A DNA stretch of 64,000 bases from Nematopogon swammerdamellus. Its lineage: Eukaryota > Arthropoda > Insecta > Lepidoptera > Adelidae. The stretch is taken from assembly GCA_946902875.1 (NCBI GenBank), contig OX336340.1:10555566-10619565 (forward strand), given 5' to 3'. The first letter of the stretch is position 1; each line of letters starts with the position of its first letter. Made by a program: the position numbers and the translations under genes. Below the pieces are notes generated by a model. The model had not been told where the DNA came from. It saw nothing but the letters and a program-made list of their open reading frames with translations, and made no database searches. Shown piece after piece: positions 10,924-22,259 of the stretch.

Positions 10924-11669
10924 TGTACCCTAATCACGAGATTTAACCTACTACGCTACGCTACGCCGTGTTCTCCGCATCATTTTGTAAGAAGAAACGG
11001 AGCAGCGCCTCTAGTGATAGATTTGCCAACTTCGTTTCTCCATACAAAATGATGCGGAGAACACGGCGTAGCGTAGTAGGTTAAATCTCGTGATTAGGGT
11101 ACAGTACCCTAATCACGAGATTTAACCTACTACGCTACGCCGCGTTCTCCGCATCATTTTGTATGGAGAAACGGAGCAGCGCCTCTAGTGATAAATTTGC
11201 AAACTTCGTTTCTCCATACAAAACGATGCGGAGAACACGGCGCCGGCGGCGTAGCGTAGTAGGTTAAATCTCGTGATTAGGGTACTGTATCCCCTATCAC
11301 GAGATTTAACCTACACCGCGTACTACGCTACGCCGCGCCCCGCGCCGTGTTCTCCGCATCATTTTATATGGAGAAACGAAGTTCGCAAATCTATCACTAG
11401 AGGCGCTGCTCCGTTTCTCCATACAAAATGATGCGGAGAACACGGCGTAGCGTAGTACGCGGTGTAGGTTAAATCACGAGATTTAACCTACACCGCGTAC
11501 TACGCTACGCCGCGCCCCGCGCCGTGTTCTCCGCATCATTTTATATGGAGAAACGAAGTTCGCAAATCTATCACTAGAGGCGCTGCTCCGTTTCTCCATA
11601 CAAAATGATGCGGAGAACACGGCGTAGCGTAGTACGCGGTGTAGGTTAAATCTCGTGATAAGGGTACTG
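10924..11669. repeat. four tandem foldback units (~180-190 bp each)
   Basis: Each unit reads TACCCTAATCACGAGATTT, a short GC-rich spacer with TACGCTACGCCG, TTCTCCGCATCATTTT, a centre with GCCTCTAGTGATA, and then the inverse sequence back to AATCTCGTGATTAGGGTA. Units lie at about 10924-11103, 11104-11285, 11288-11478 and 11474-11669. The junction of units three and four is collapsed to a shared TCACGAGA. Units three and four are nearly identical, and their centre is inverted relative to units one and two. Confidence 0.85.
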
Positions 11670-12243
11670 AACTATTCCACTCTGTAGGTACTAAGAGTTA
11701 TTTCATCGATCAAACTACTGCGAAAAAAAATCCGTTCTGTACTACCCGTCTGGTACAGAATGAAACCGATAAATAATATTATTTATTTCCACTCTGTATT
11801 GCTACTGAAAAATATAGAAAGTAAAATAAAATATGGGTAATAAAATAAAATAACTAATAACAATGTGAGAATTTTATTTGCAAATAACTAAGTAGGTACA
11901 CTATCCTACTATATATTATATATATAAATTCGAAAGTAGGTAACTAACTGTATGTTACCTTTTCACGCCTAAACTTGGCGTGACTAAAATTTGGCAAGGA
12001 GTTAGGTTGCATTGCATCCATTTCATCCTGATATAGGCTACCTTTTGCCTCAAAAAAAAAACCTGAAGGGTCGCCCCCTTCAGGTTTTTTAATAGGGGAT
12101 GAATGAAAGTGTGTATGGGGACCCATCATCATTTCTCAAGTTAGGAATATGAAAATTCATATTTAGGCTTTTTGCAAGAAATAAAGTATCACGTGTTTTG
12201 CAAAAATCACCCTCATATAAAAAAAATATCCTAAAAAAATTAT
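11670..12243. other. gene-free stretch with one strong hairpin
   Basis: AT-rich. At about 12050-12088, AAAAAACCTGAAGGG and CCCTTCAGGTTTTTT form a compact hairpin. In a nuclear insect genome this is more likely a repeat remnant than a terminator. Confidence 0.5.
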
Positions 12244-12445
12244 CCTAATAAATTAAGCTAATTTTCTACGGGCGATCGTGTAACGTACGTCATTATTACT
12301 ATTACTCATTATATGATTATCCTTATAACTTAAAAACCACTTTATTGATTTACATACGGTTTTCACTGTTACATTCTGTCACTTCTCATTGAGAAGTTCT
12401 CAAGATGGTTTTAGGCTATACATCATCCATCACGCTACATGATCG
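12244..12445. repeat. dispersed repeat (TTTCTACGGGCGA family)
   Basis: CTAATAAATTAAGC, TTCTACGGGCGA and CGTGTAACGTACG, followed by AACCACTTTATTGATTTACA and CACTGTTACATT, reappear at 30778-30935. The first part is also at ~28965-29020 and a later part at ~29545-29600. Non-coding. Confidence 0.6.
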
Positions 12446-12509
12446 GCGGCCTGAGCTGTGAGCAAAAAGGTAAAACCCTAAACATAAATCAGCTTACACC
12501 ACCTTATCG

Positions 12510-12625
12510 TTTACGTGAACGCAGCTCCGCCTTCGGCCTCGCGTTTAGTACTTCCTTTATCCGAGAAGGTTTATCGTTTCCCTGAACCCAGCTCGGCCTT
12601 CGGCCTCGCCCTTAATTACTTACTT
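12510..12625 (-). repeat. two units of the GGCCGAAGGC ~75-bp repeat
   Basis: CTTCGGCCTCGC blocks preceded by GAACGCAGCT or GAACCCAGCT and spaced about 65-70 bp apart by ACTT...GAGAAGGTTTATCG. Same family as the arrays at 16293-16715 and 58246-59340, here in the reverse orientation. Confidence 0.65.
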
Positions 12626-12825
12626 GTTTCTTTAGAAATGCGAATTTTACGCGAGCTAAGCCGCGGGCAACACGTAGTTACACATAAAGCAAATATACTA
12701 TAACATTCATATTAATCTACCAACATGCAATATGGATGAAGCATGTATGATTTTAACTGTCACCAATTAAATGTCTGTCTTGTTTGTACTCGAAATAATT
12801 GTGGGCTGAAAGGCTCGATGGTTTT

Positions 12826-12975
12826 GGGGAATCGCTGGCGGTCGCTCTGGACATATCCAAAGCATTCGACTAGCCGGACTAGCACCTCCTCGGCGCGGCG
12901 GTGAAATTGGCTGCGCCTGAGGTTGCGACCTCGGGCAGAGCCACCCAGTTCGGTAGCGATAAAAAAAAACCAAAC
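12826..12975 (+). pseudogene. LINE fragment: RT motif joined to a 3' end
   Basis: 12838-12870 encodes VALDISKAFD, the RT motif containing the first catalytic aspartate in Jockey/R1-type elements. It is followed directly by a GC-rich block ending in a poly(A) run at 12961. That GC-rich block recurs at ~49925-50020. The chimera looks like an internally deleted LINE or a LINE-mobilised derivative. Confidence 0.5.
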
Positions 12976-13261
12976 CTGTTACCAAAAGATTTCTTAAAAA
13001 ATTACTTTGTTGATGTATGTTCATATTTATATGATGTTCATCGAGAATTTATTTAAGAGCGAAAATATTTCTTGGGGATTGAGTGTATTAATTAGAGGAT
13101 ACACGTGTTGAACTGTTGATGACAAATATACCTACCTACATTGGTGACAGAAAATATAGAATTTTGTCATACAGTTTTTAGGACATACTTACCTATTACC
13201 GGTGCCTATTAAAAACACTAACTTAATTATTTGATGACTGACACATCGGGATATGAATGGT

Positions 13262-13507
13262 CATAAAAAACATTAAAAAAAAAATCTTGTATGGGAGCCC
13301 CCCTTAATTTTTTAACGTTTCCTTATTTTTATTATTTTTTTGTTATATCCGCCATAATAACACATATTCTGTGAAAATTTCAACCGCCTACCTATTATGG
13401 TTCCAAAGATACAGCAGTAGGACAGACAGACAGACAGACAGACAGAACAGACAGACGGCGGTGTAGGCTCAGTAATAGGCTTCCGTACGGGATACGGAAA
13501 CCAAAAA
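13262..13507 (-). repeat. partial copy of the GATACGGAACCCT repeat
   Basis: Shares ACACATATTCTGTGAAAATT, a (GACA)n tract at ~13420-13455, and GGCTTCCGTACGGGATACGG with the copies at 9344 and 56654. The 5' third is missing. Confidence 0.6.
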
Positions 13508-13555
13508 AACGACGCCCATGGACATTCGGTCGTATGAGGCCTGACGGGTGCCTGC

Positions 13556-13800
13556 CTAATCACGACTGTACTTGGGTGGGGAGAGAGGGAGATCATTCCA
13601 GAGATTATCATCGTAGGAGATTATCGGTTCAGTAGAGGAAATATTTGCAGAACCGATTGGTGGATACTTACCAATCGGTGTGAGTTCAGCGTGCAAGCAA
13701 TCCCTGCACAGTGCGCGTGGCGCGGAGGTGGAAAGGGGACAGCGGGATCGCGCTAAACAGCTCCTCCGAGTACTCCCCATCCCCATGTAATAGGCGTGGC
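13556..13800 (-). pseudogene. Jockey-like RT, extreme C-terminal fragment
   Basis: Minus-strand translation contains ISSTEPIISYDDNLWNDLPL, a variant of the STEPVV...WNSLP motif that ends many Jockey-type polymerase ORFs. A related plus-strand fragment is at 29069-29480. It lacks any catalytic region. Confidence 0.5.
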
Positions 13801-13970
13801 GATACACACACTTAGGGAGCCGACATCCCTACGGAGTACCTTACAACGTATTCTGCAAGGTTGCGCATATCCTGATCCTATGTTGTTTCATACAACCCAC
13901 TTCATATAACCTGAAAGACGTATTCTACGAAAAAATAATTGTTGCATGAGATAAAGTAGTGTCAGCCTCG

Positions 13971-14355
13971 ATAGCTCAGTGTTGCAGACAGTCAACTGTC
14001 GCTATTGAATGTTAAGCAACGCTGGGTGCGGTCAGTACATGGATGGGTGACCGCTGACCGTTGGAGGCTGACCGAGGTTCGGATTCCTCGTAAAATTGTA
14101 GGTCCCTTCCCTCCTAATCTTACTTGGTGGTAGGGTTTAACCCGCCCGGGTTGGTACCACCGCACTGAATGAAACGTCGGTCTAAACGGCTATGTAAATA
14201 GTTTGTGTTTTCCGACCAGTTCAATGTAGCCGGCACGATCAAAGGGGGAAGCACTGACATGGCACCTAGTTCACCCGGTGTTATGGGCTGACATCACGGA
14301 CGTTGTAGGTGATGTAGCCAACCGTGGCAGTTTCCATAAAAAAAAAAAAAAAAAA
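13971..14355 (+). mobile_element. full-length SINE, tRNA/5S composite
   Basis: GTCAGCCTCGATAGCTCAGT resembles a tRNA 5' end with box A. 14011-14055 (GTTAAGCAACGCTGGG to GGATGGGTGACCGC) matches the internal control region of 5S rRNA. 14076-14087 GGTTCGGATTCC is box-B-like. The core (CTTACTTGGTGGTAGGG, GTACCACCGCACTGA) and the 3' domain end TTTCCATA plus a ~16-A tail. One of four near-complete copies in the window (others at 19657, 36645, 54540). Confidence 0.85.
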
Positions 14356-14449
14356 TTAGGCACCTTCGTCGTGTGTTCAAATTACTTCACATAAAACTAT
14401 TTTTGTCCACGGAAGAAACAGATGAGGTTGAACGTGGTGTGTTCCGGTG

Positions 14450-15470
14450 GCCGAGACGGGTGGGACGTGTCTACACTACAGTGCCTACTCTACATACAGT
14501 AGTGCTCCACGCTCTGTATCTAGCCCCGCCGCCCCCACGCCGCCGCGCCGCCCCCGCTGCTGCTCAGCGCCGCCTCTCGTCCGTCCGTCCGTCTCTTACT
14601 CGCCGTGCGTATGCCCCCGCGCGCCGCGGTCGCGCGGACTCGTGGCTCGACAGGCCATGAACTATCGCCATCAACATTCAGAGTTCATGTGCTCGCTTCA
14701 CGTGAGCTATGCGGCTCACAATAAAATTTTTTCCTAATCTCGCTCGCTTCATCGAGTGATGATAATGAATTAATGATACTCGGCCATCCGCTCGGCGCAA
14801 ACATTTTTCGAGCGGCATTCCCTTCTGTGGCTTGGGTTAGTAGCATCAAAGAGTTCTTGGGAGCATCCATCCATACCATACAATCAATATGCATCCAAGT
14901 TCGCATCAGAGTTATTTTCAGCAAGGAGAAAAGTGGCAAGCGGATAAGTATCGTGAAGACCTTCGAGGATACCTTGCCATAATATGGCAAGGTCTCCTTC
15001 CATATTATGGGAGGTTTTCCTCGGAGTATGGGAGTCGTGCGTGACACTGTTAATCGAGTTGAAGAAGTGTTTCAGTGCAGCGGCACCGACGAGCGCGGTG
15101 CGCGGGGCGCGGGCGACGGTGGAGGCGCGCGGCCACGCGCAGCGCGTGAGACGAAGGCGGGGCGGGGGCGCGGTGGGGTGGGCAGTGTTGTGCGGCGAGG
15201 TGAAGGCGGGGCCGAAGGAGGCGAGCGAGGCGAGGGGGCCTCGCCCGCCCGCAGTGTCCTCGAACCTGACCGCGCGCGCTCGCCTTGAACCCACACCGCG
15301 CTAGCCAGCCACCGAACCGTTCGCCTCGTCTCGTCGCGTCGTCGTCGTCGTCGTCGCGCCCGCGCGTAGTCGCTCGCTGCGCCTGTCACCGCACCGCACT
15401 ATCTCTCTTCTGTGGCCCGGCCCGGCACGGGCCGGGCGGGGCGCGGCGGCGGGGCAGCCATACGTAGCAT
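14450..15470. promoter_or_regulatory. CpG/GC-rich island, candidate promoter or 5' exon region
   Basis: GC content is far above the surroundings, with CGCC/GGCG runs, a (GTC)n tract near 15335 and a GGCCCGGC dyad near 15415-15440. Overlapping ORFs occur on all frames, as expected by chance in GC-rich DNA. On the minus strand, a short ORF starting MEGDLAILWQ at ~15001 follows the GC-rich block, which would suit a 5' exon, but I cannot connect it to any known protein. It could be a transcription start region for the minus-strand jumu gene. Confidence 0.3.
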
Positions 15471-16292
15471 TGCCCTGCCTGTGTCTCTAACCAATCATAC
15501 CGTGTGATACAAGGTGGAATTGACCAGACATCGTTCGGTTCTTATACGAAAACAATTAATGTTTGTTCCACGACGGGTATTAAACAATTCAACAGTTGTA
15601 CTGTTTGTTGCCTTGGCAAAAACAATCTGTGGGTACTCAATTACTACGGGGAGTTGAATACTTCAGGAAAGACATTCATTCGTCATTATCAAATTATCAT
15701 ACATAATAACTACCTAATTATTTTTAAACACAAATAAATTTAATTAAATTTTTTAAATAAAACAAGTAAACGTTTCTATTTTCATTTGCTCCATTTCCAT
15801 ACAATCGTATTTATCGCGTCCCATTAGTTAAGAAATTATTTTTTAACATAAATAATGGGCCTGAATATTACTTACTGCAATAATAGGTAGCTTGCCAGAT
15901 AGGTACAATGATTCATTCAAAATAAACGTCTATCGAACCAATCTTGGACAGTATGCTCCACCCACTCATTGCCCAGAATGCTGAGAGCTGAGACAATTCA
16001 ATCTGTTCAACAGGAACCTATTCCATGAAACAAGAGCATCGATTAGGTTAAAGTTTATATATACTGTAGGTTTGATTATTTTCAATGTTCATTTTAATTT
16101 ACTGGTTTTTAGTGTTTTTTTTACTTCTTCTTCTATATCTTTATTTTAAACATTTTTAGGAATGTTGTTCTACCTATTTTTAATTCGTTGTTGTTCTCAT
16201 CCTTGCTGCGGTCACGTTGCTTGCCAGATCTGATATTAGCCTCACCTATTTATAGTAGATATGTACTAGGTGCGTTCAGGTAAACGATATAC
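15471..16292. other. gene-free AT-rich stretch
   Basis: No ORF with recognisable features. The short 77-codon plus-strand ORF at 15504-15737 has no family resemblance that I can see. Confidence 0.4.
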
Positions 16293-16715
16293 TTTCTCGA
16301 AGTAATAAAGTCACTAAGGGCGAGGCCGAAGGCGGAGCTGCGTCCACGTAAGCGATATTATAAGTATGTACTGTCTCAAAAAAAGTAAGTCACTAAGGGC
16401 GAGGTCAAAGGTCGAGCTGCCTTCAGATTAACGTTATACTTTCTCGAAAACAGTAAGTTACTAAGGACGAGACCGAAGGCCGAACTCCGTTCAAGTAAAT
16501 TGTATATTTTCTCGAACAACATCACCCAGGGCATACTTAATCTGTACCCAGGGGGAGGCCGAAGGCCGAGCTGCGTTCACCTAAGCTACAATTTTTGTCT
16601 AAAACAGTAACTTACTAAGGGCGAGGCCGAAGGCCGAGCTGCGTTCGTGTTCATTCATATCTCGAAAAAAAGTACGTCACCAAGGGCGAGCCCGAACGTC
16701 AAGCTGAAAACATGA
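16293..16715 (+). repeat. array of ~75-bp GGCCGAAGGCCGAGCTGCG repeats
   Basis: At least six degenerate units: ACTAAGGGCGAGGCCGAAGG, CCGAGCTGCGTTCA, then TAAACGATATACTTTCTCGA and a GTAAGT-like spacer. The spacers vary in length. Same family as 12510-12625 and 58246-59340. Confidence 0.8.
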
Positions 16716-17129
16716 GTTTTAGACTTAAGTCAATAACGCACCGGGCGTTGCTGTACTGTAGTAGGTATACGAAAAAAGTAGTAGGTATACGAAAAAAGTA
16801 ATGTTGTTTCTATCGGAAATATACTTAACTTACAGCTAATTTAATTTAAATATATAAAACATTTTGTTATCTGACGACTAATAAGGTCGAAATATCATGT
16901 AACTAGGTATGTGTTTTTTTAATGTATTATGTACAAAACATAGAATAAAAATTTAATTTACAGCACAGATACAAATATTACCAACATTTTGAAACAAAAA
17001 TCTTCCTCTTAATATTCTTCCGTGTTAGAAGGAGTAAGTACTATCCGTATTCGGATATGTCAGCACCATGGTGACTTTTAAAATATTTAATTCCGAACGA
17101 TAAGACCTTTATTTACAAAAAATTCGGAG

Positions 17130-17910
17130 TTTTTCCCAGTGGTCAGACTGATGGTCAGACTAGTCTGGCCGACGAAATTTTTTTTTCCCGTTGGTTAGAT
17201 TCGCGGGCCGCAAGGAGGACGCTCGCGGGCCGCATGCGGCCCGCGGGCCGCGGGTTGCCGACCACTGCTTTAGACTGTTGAGGAACATAGATAGCCACAT
17301 ACTTGCTTATAAACCCATTACCCAAACTTTTGGTTGTCAGGTAAAAATATTGCATTACCTACTTCCCGCTGTTTGTTACAAGAGCCCTCAAGCGGAAGTT
17401 GAAAATCGCCAGGTTGATTCGCGCCAAAATCCATACCTACTCGCTCGAGTGCGGCGGAGGAGGGAAGCAGCGGCGAGAGGGAAGCGGTGGAGGAGGGAAG
17501 CAGCGGCAGGGAGGGAAGCATCGACAGAGGAGGGAAGCAGCGGCAGAGGAGAGGCGGAGGCGGCACGAGAGGTAGCGGCAGCGGCGGCGGCGCGGCGTGG
17601 CAGGAGGATTGAGGTGAAGGAGGAGTGGTGAGGAAACGTCAGCGAGCGCCACACACACACAAGGCGCGCGCAGCCGGGCGAGGCGGGGCGGGACGTGGAG
17701 TGCTGGGGATACGAGGACGAGCGAGGCACGGAGGCGGGGAGTTCTTTATCGATCGAGCTCGCTCCGCGCCGCTGCTGTGGCCCCGTGCCGCCTTCTCTCC
17801 CCTCACCCCGACCGTGCAAACGCGCGCCAGCAAGAGTCCATTTTGCCGCGCTTCGATATTCACCGCTATGCGTACTACTAGTCCTACATTTATTGCAGCC
17901 GTAGCGTAGC
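17130..17910. other. GC-rich zone with purine repeat
   Basis: 17139-17275 starts CAGTGGTCAGACTG and ends GCCGACCACTG, with GGGCCGC dyads between, resembling a short hAT-type MITE (no target duplication found). 17455-17600 is a GAGGGAAGCAGCGGC-type imperfect tandem repeat. The rest to 17910 is CpG-rich. The ORFs on both strands are compositional. It could be a promoter region for jumu, with no specific support. Confidence 0.35.
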
Positions 17911-18557
17911 TACACTTCGTTCGTACCTACTCCTAAAGAAATTAAATCACCATAGCGTACCTACGTGTTTTCTTTCACATTTCAAGCCTACCTACTTCGC
18001 GTTAGAATCGTTCATTTATTTTCATCTCAGAATACAAACACATACCTATCTCAAACTCTCACTCATCCATCCTTCGATAAACAATTTTTTCCGTCTACGC
18101 ATCCACCACATTAGCTTCGCTTCGCGTAGGTATTTAGGGTTTTGCCTTTTTTGACATTGGAGATGGAGATCGCTTCAGTATAGGCCCCGATTTCCAGAAA
18201 AGTGCGAAATGGCCCTAGTGTCGTGAGTTTTAAGGTTACGTGAATATTTAGGATCTCAAAAGACGCGTATCGACGAGAGCCAGAAGACTCTGAAAAAAAA
18301 AATATTTAAAAAATTTGAGTTTTTGAGAAAATCGCAGAAAACCGCTTAAAATAGCCGTTTTTAGGGGGTTTAAAAAGGGCACTTTTAAACGTATTTCTAA
18401 ATATATATCTTAAACTTTTATATTTTTATATTGTAGATTGACTAAATATCTGGGGATGTTTTTTGAATTGTTTGAAAAAAGTGAACATTTTGGGAGTTAT
18501 GATTTGTTTAAATTTTCCATGACGCGAGTTTCGTGTCGTCTTTATCTTGCAGTGTGA
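17911..18557. other. gene-free stretch
   Basis: AT-rich, with a block at 18180-18500 (GCCCCGATTTCCAGAAAAGT onward) that looks repeat-derived. No exon is seen. Confidence 0.4.
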
Positions 18558-18717
18558 GTTCGTCGTTCCAGTTCGGGAGTTGTCTAACTCACATTTTTAG
18601 CGAAAATGAGCTTTGAATGCAGGTTGATTCAGCAGATTTTTCTGCATATTTCTGCATTTAAGGCTCATTTTCGCTAAAAATGTGACTTAGACAACTCCCG
18701 AACTGGAGCGACGAGTT
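18558..18717. repeat. foldback, 59-bp arms
   Basis: The GTTCCAGTTCGGGAGTTG to AGCGAAAATGAGC arm is followed after a ~40-bp loop by its inverse, ending AACTGGAGCGACGAGTT. The arms differ at only a few positions, so the insertion is fairly young. The loop carries a repeated TTTCTGCAT. Confidence 0.8.
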
Positions 18718-19656
18718 GTTAAAATGGTTTTCGTGTATGCATAGACTTGAAAATAGAGAATTTGAATTTAATTTTTTTTTTCTTTCCAAAATTTACATAT
18801 TTCAGTATGAAAAAGCAAGTAAATTATAATCAATTTTTTTTAATATGGATAATTCTTTATTGAGCACCAATTTATACAAATTAGGCACAATAGGTGAGCT
18901 TAATGCCGTGAAGCATTCTATTCTAACTAAGTTTTGGTATGTGGGAGAAGTATATATTATGTACAAGAATGTTAGTATTTAGAGGAGTAGAATTATATAG
19001 TGAACAGGTGCGCGCTGTTAGAATCTGAAGTGTGTTCGCTCGTTGAGTTCGTCGCTTCAGGCACACCAGGATATTTTCACGCCCACAGTCGGCGACTCGC
19101 TATATGCTTTTATTTGAATACGTCCTAAAAGTCATTTTCAATGTACCCGAAGGTCATGTAATGCATGAGATCTGTGAATTTTTTGCTCACAGTTCAGGCC
19201 GTCGATGACGTAGCGTTATGTTGTGGTTATGTTATGTTTTATAGAATAAAAACCATCACCATCAACGATATAATAAAATTAAATCTAATAGGACTTTACA
19301 AAAATTGAACTAGGTACAGTTAACACAAGTTTACACAACATAGAAACGTAGGAACTTCGCTTTATTTATTTCTCATTCTCGGTACCTCAGTGTTGCGGTC
19401 GGTCGACTGTCGGTCGGATCATAAGCACACCTGGGCACGGTCAGTGGATGAATTTTTTTATTTTCTTAAGTTTCTAAGCTAAATTTTCTTTTTCAGCCTA
19501 CACAGGAGGATAGTACCTCTGTTTGCCATCCTAATAAAATAAAAACATTTAGTAGCAATGCGCCTTTTTGTGTCGCGGTTCGGTTCGCATTTTATATACC
19601 TACCCTGTGCAATGGTCACGGATAAGCAAGCACCAGTTAGTTGGATATTAAAAATG
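18718..19656. other. gene-free stretch with a SINE head fragment
   Basis: 19375-19450 is a plus-strand fragment of the tRNA/5S SINE head (GGTACCTCAGTGTTGCGG to GGGCACGGTCAGTGG) without the core. The remainder is AT-rich and featureless. Confidence 0.5.
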
Positions 19657-20032
19657 TTTTTTTTTTATGGAAACTGACATGGTTGGCTACATCATCTACA
19701 ACATCCGTGATGTCAGCCCATGACACCTTGGTGAACTAGGTGCCATGTCAGTGCTTCCCTTCATTTCATGTCGAATACATTGAACGGACGGAAAACACGA
19801 ACTATTTACATAGCCGTTTCGACCGACCTTCCATTCATGCGGTGGTACCAACCCAGGCGGGATAAACCCTACCACCTAGTAAGGTAAGAAGGGAAGGGAC
19901 CTACAGTTTAACGTGGAATCCGAACCAGGGTCATCCTCCAACGGTCGAGCGGTCACCCATCCAACTAGTGGCCGCGCTCAGGGTTGCTTAACAAGAGTCG
20001 ACCGACCGCACCACTGAGATACCGAGGCTGAC
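19657..20032 (-). mobile_element. full-length SINE, tRNA/5S composite
   Basis: Minus-strand copy from GTCAGCCTCGGTATCTCAG to the poly(A) at 19657. It has the 5S-like block (inverse of GGGTTGCTTAAC on plus), the box-B-like element and the full core. It is moderately diverged from the other copies. Confidence 0.85.
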
Positions 20033-21119
20033 AGCGCCAATACCTATAGTGTCAATAGTTTCCGAGTAGTGACCGAGTAGAACGGACGAATCCCAATTCA
20101 GTGGGACGAACGGACCGACAGACGAGACATACGGTTACATTTATCTATCCCTTGCATTTTCACGTGTAAACGTCTTTAAAAGCTCCCAGACAAACACAAC
20201 TTTTAAGGTACGGAACCCTAAAAACCGACCAAGTGGAAGTCGGACTAGCGCACCGAGGTCAGGCCTCACGCACTCTATGTACTTGCGCGTGCTAACTACC
20301 TATCGCCTGACGGGCCGCCGGCGGTCTATTTCAGTGGAATTCGTCAGCCGCGCGAAGTATACATAGACGCTCGCCCACGCAACTGCGCGCAGCTGCAAGG
20401 CAATAACCACTTTACACTCGATCGGTAAGGTACATTTTCGCAAGCAGCGCTTGGCGACGTGAAGCAGTAGACTATTAAAGCCCGAAGGTAGGAACATTTT
20501 CTATGGAGTGATTTATCTGTTACGAAGTAACTATTAAGTAATCTGTGCCGAGGTTTCCTTCCGCACTACAAAAAAAATAGTTCAAGCTCAAGTTTTACTC
20601 ACGCATGGAGGGTGCCGTAAGATCCGCTATACTATACCATATAGCTATCAAAAACCATATCCGTTTATCTTTTGTCAGTATTTAGTAGCGTAAAATATGT
20701 ACGAGGAACCGTTAATTTTCGACATTTTGCTTTTTTAGCTTTTTTGTTTAGCTTGCGTGTTTCTGCGCTTACGTCATCGAGGGGAAGGTCGAAAAGAGGT
20801 CTAGAAAAATTTCAAATCCTCGAGTGAAAAGTTGTGTTGCCGCCCAAGAACCACGAGAACAAGGTACGCCAGGAGAGGCGGGAAAGGCCTGGATCCGTTT
20901 TATTGCTTGATCGATCAGATTGGTCACTACCGAATCGAACAAGCCCAAGGAGTCGCCTACAGAACGCGTGAGGTGCCTTAGGGAGTTCATTTATGTTTAT
21001 GGCTACGTCCTGCCTGAGCCTGTCATCTTACTGTCACATTGCCTGCGCCTGAGCCAGCCAGTAGGTACGAAAGCTGCGGAGTCATGTAGGTAGTTTAAAA
21101 AACCCAAAAACAATTTAAA
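20033..21119. other. gene-free stretch
   Basis: 20214-20262 joins the end and start motifs of the GATACGGAACCCT repeat (ACGGAACCCTAAAAAC then CCAAGTGGAAGTCGG). The ORFs at 20300-20497 and 20769-20990 (minus) resemble nothing I know. Confidence 0.4.
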
Positions 21120-22239
21120 GCTGAAATATAATTTGTTGTCTTTCAAAGAACTCGCCGCGAGATTTGATACACTTTTCCATTCGCTTGAACCAGTTCTGGA
21201 AACATTATTTCACTTCGAAGTTGGGGTTGCCAAAATAGCCGATATGTATGCTTCAACCGCTTCTTCTGGTGTCCGGAAACGTTGACCACGAAGACTTTGC
21301 TTGATATTTGGAAAGGTGAATAAATCATTAGGGCTCTCCGCTCTAGTCAGGGCTGTACGGCGGGTGGTCCAGAATTTTCACATTTTTCCCTTTTAAAAAT
21401 GCTTGTTTGCTGAGCGGTGTGCGAGCTTGCGTTGTCATGGTGCAGTATCATACGGCGTTTTGAGTTTTTGTTTTTCAGGAATTCAGTGATAACTTTGGCA
21501 AGCAGACTGTGGTATACCAGTCAGAGTTAACTGTCTAGCGGTGTTCAAGCACGATGGTGGCAACGTGAGCAGTCTTTGTCACAAACGAGGCAACCATTGT
21601 CTCTGCAGTGCTCCGTGAGAGCATGGCTTTGGTAAGTTTTGGCTCGTCTTGGAAGACCCGGACGGTCGACATCTGTTTGGAATCTGGATCACAAGCATAA
21701 ATCCAAGATTATCACCACTGATAATGTCATAAATGTGTTTTGACCACTCTGTGGTTTTGACACTCCTCGGCCGAATTGCTGTAGAGTTTTACGACACCAT
21801 CTAACACAAGCTGGTTTTTGTCATCGCTAAGCAAATGTGGTATCCAACAAGAGATTTTTTTTACACTGAGCTCTTCATGCAAGATTTTTGAATTGTTGTC
21901 CCTGAAATGCCTACAGATGCTTTAATCTCACGGTATGTCAGATGATGATCTTCGACGATCAGGTGCCTTGCCTCACGGCGGCGTCGATGTTCTCTTGATC
22001 GTGTCGGTTTTTGGATGATCTTCACTTGGATTAACACTGCCCACTGCCGTGGTGAATTGCCCACGTTGAAATTCTAAATACCAGTGTTCCACAGTTCTAA
22101 GGCATGGTGCTTTATTACTAAAAACAGAAGTCAGCTCCTCAAAGCATTGAAGTCGCGTTAATTCTGTTAGAAAGTTATAGAAAATTATCGCACGTACATT
22201 TTCCTTTGAGATCTCCAATTTCATAATAGACTTTATCAA
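21120..22239 (-). pseudogene. mariner transposase, degenerate
   Basis: Cut-and-paste transposase remnant. The N-terminus KLEISKENVRAIIFYNFL, then LTRLQCFEEL and WYLEF, is the first helix-turn-helix of irritans/cecropia-type mariners; HLTYREIKASVGISGTT is the second. HHDNASSHTAQQTS is the block with the second catalytic aspartate. The last part at 21143-21328 matches the C-terminal GQRF..PEEAV-like region in a shifted frame. Several frameshifts and stops (three separate frames) make it non-functional. I could not define clear terminal inverted repeats on either side. Confidence 0.85.
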
Positions 22240-22259
22240 CTTTGACCAGACGTTGTGTT

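Noticed and set aside
10924..11669. CRISPR array
   Set aside because: The units are adjacent palindromes with no unique spacers, and the genome is an insect's.
12050..12088. Rho-independent terminator
   Set aside because: The hairpin has the right shape, but this is a eukaryotic nuclear sequence with no gene ending there.
14011..14055. 5S rRNA gene
   Set aside because: Only the internal control region is present and it is embedded in a SINE repeated across the window.
14884..15389. Overlapping ORFs of 93-136 codons on both strands
   Set aside because: All frames are open because of high GC. Compositions are Arg/Ala/Pro-rich as expected by chance, and no family is recognised.
17155..17909. 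ORFs up to 146 codons in the purine repeat zone
   Set aside because: They are generated by the GAGGGAAGCAGCGGC-like repeat and GC bias; complementary frames are equally open.
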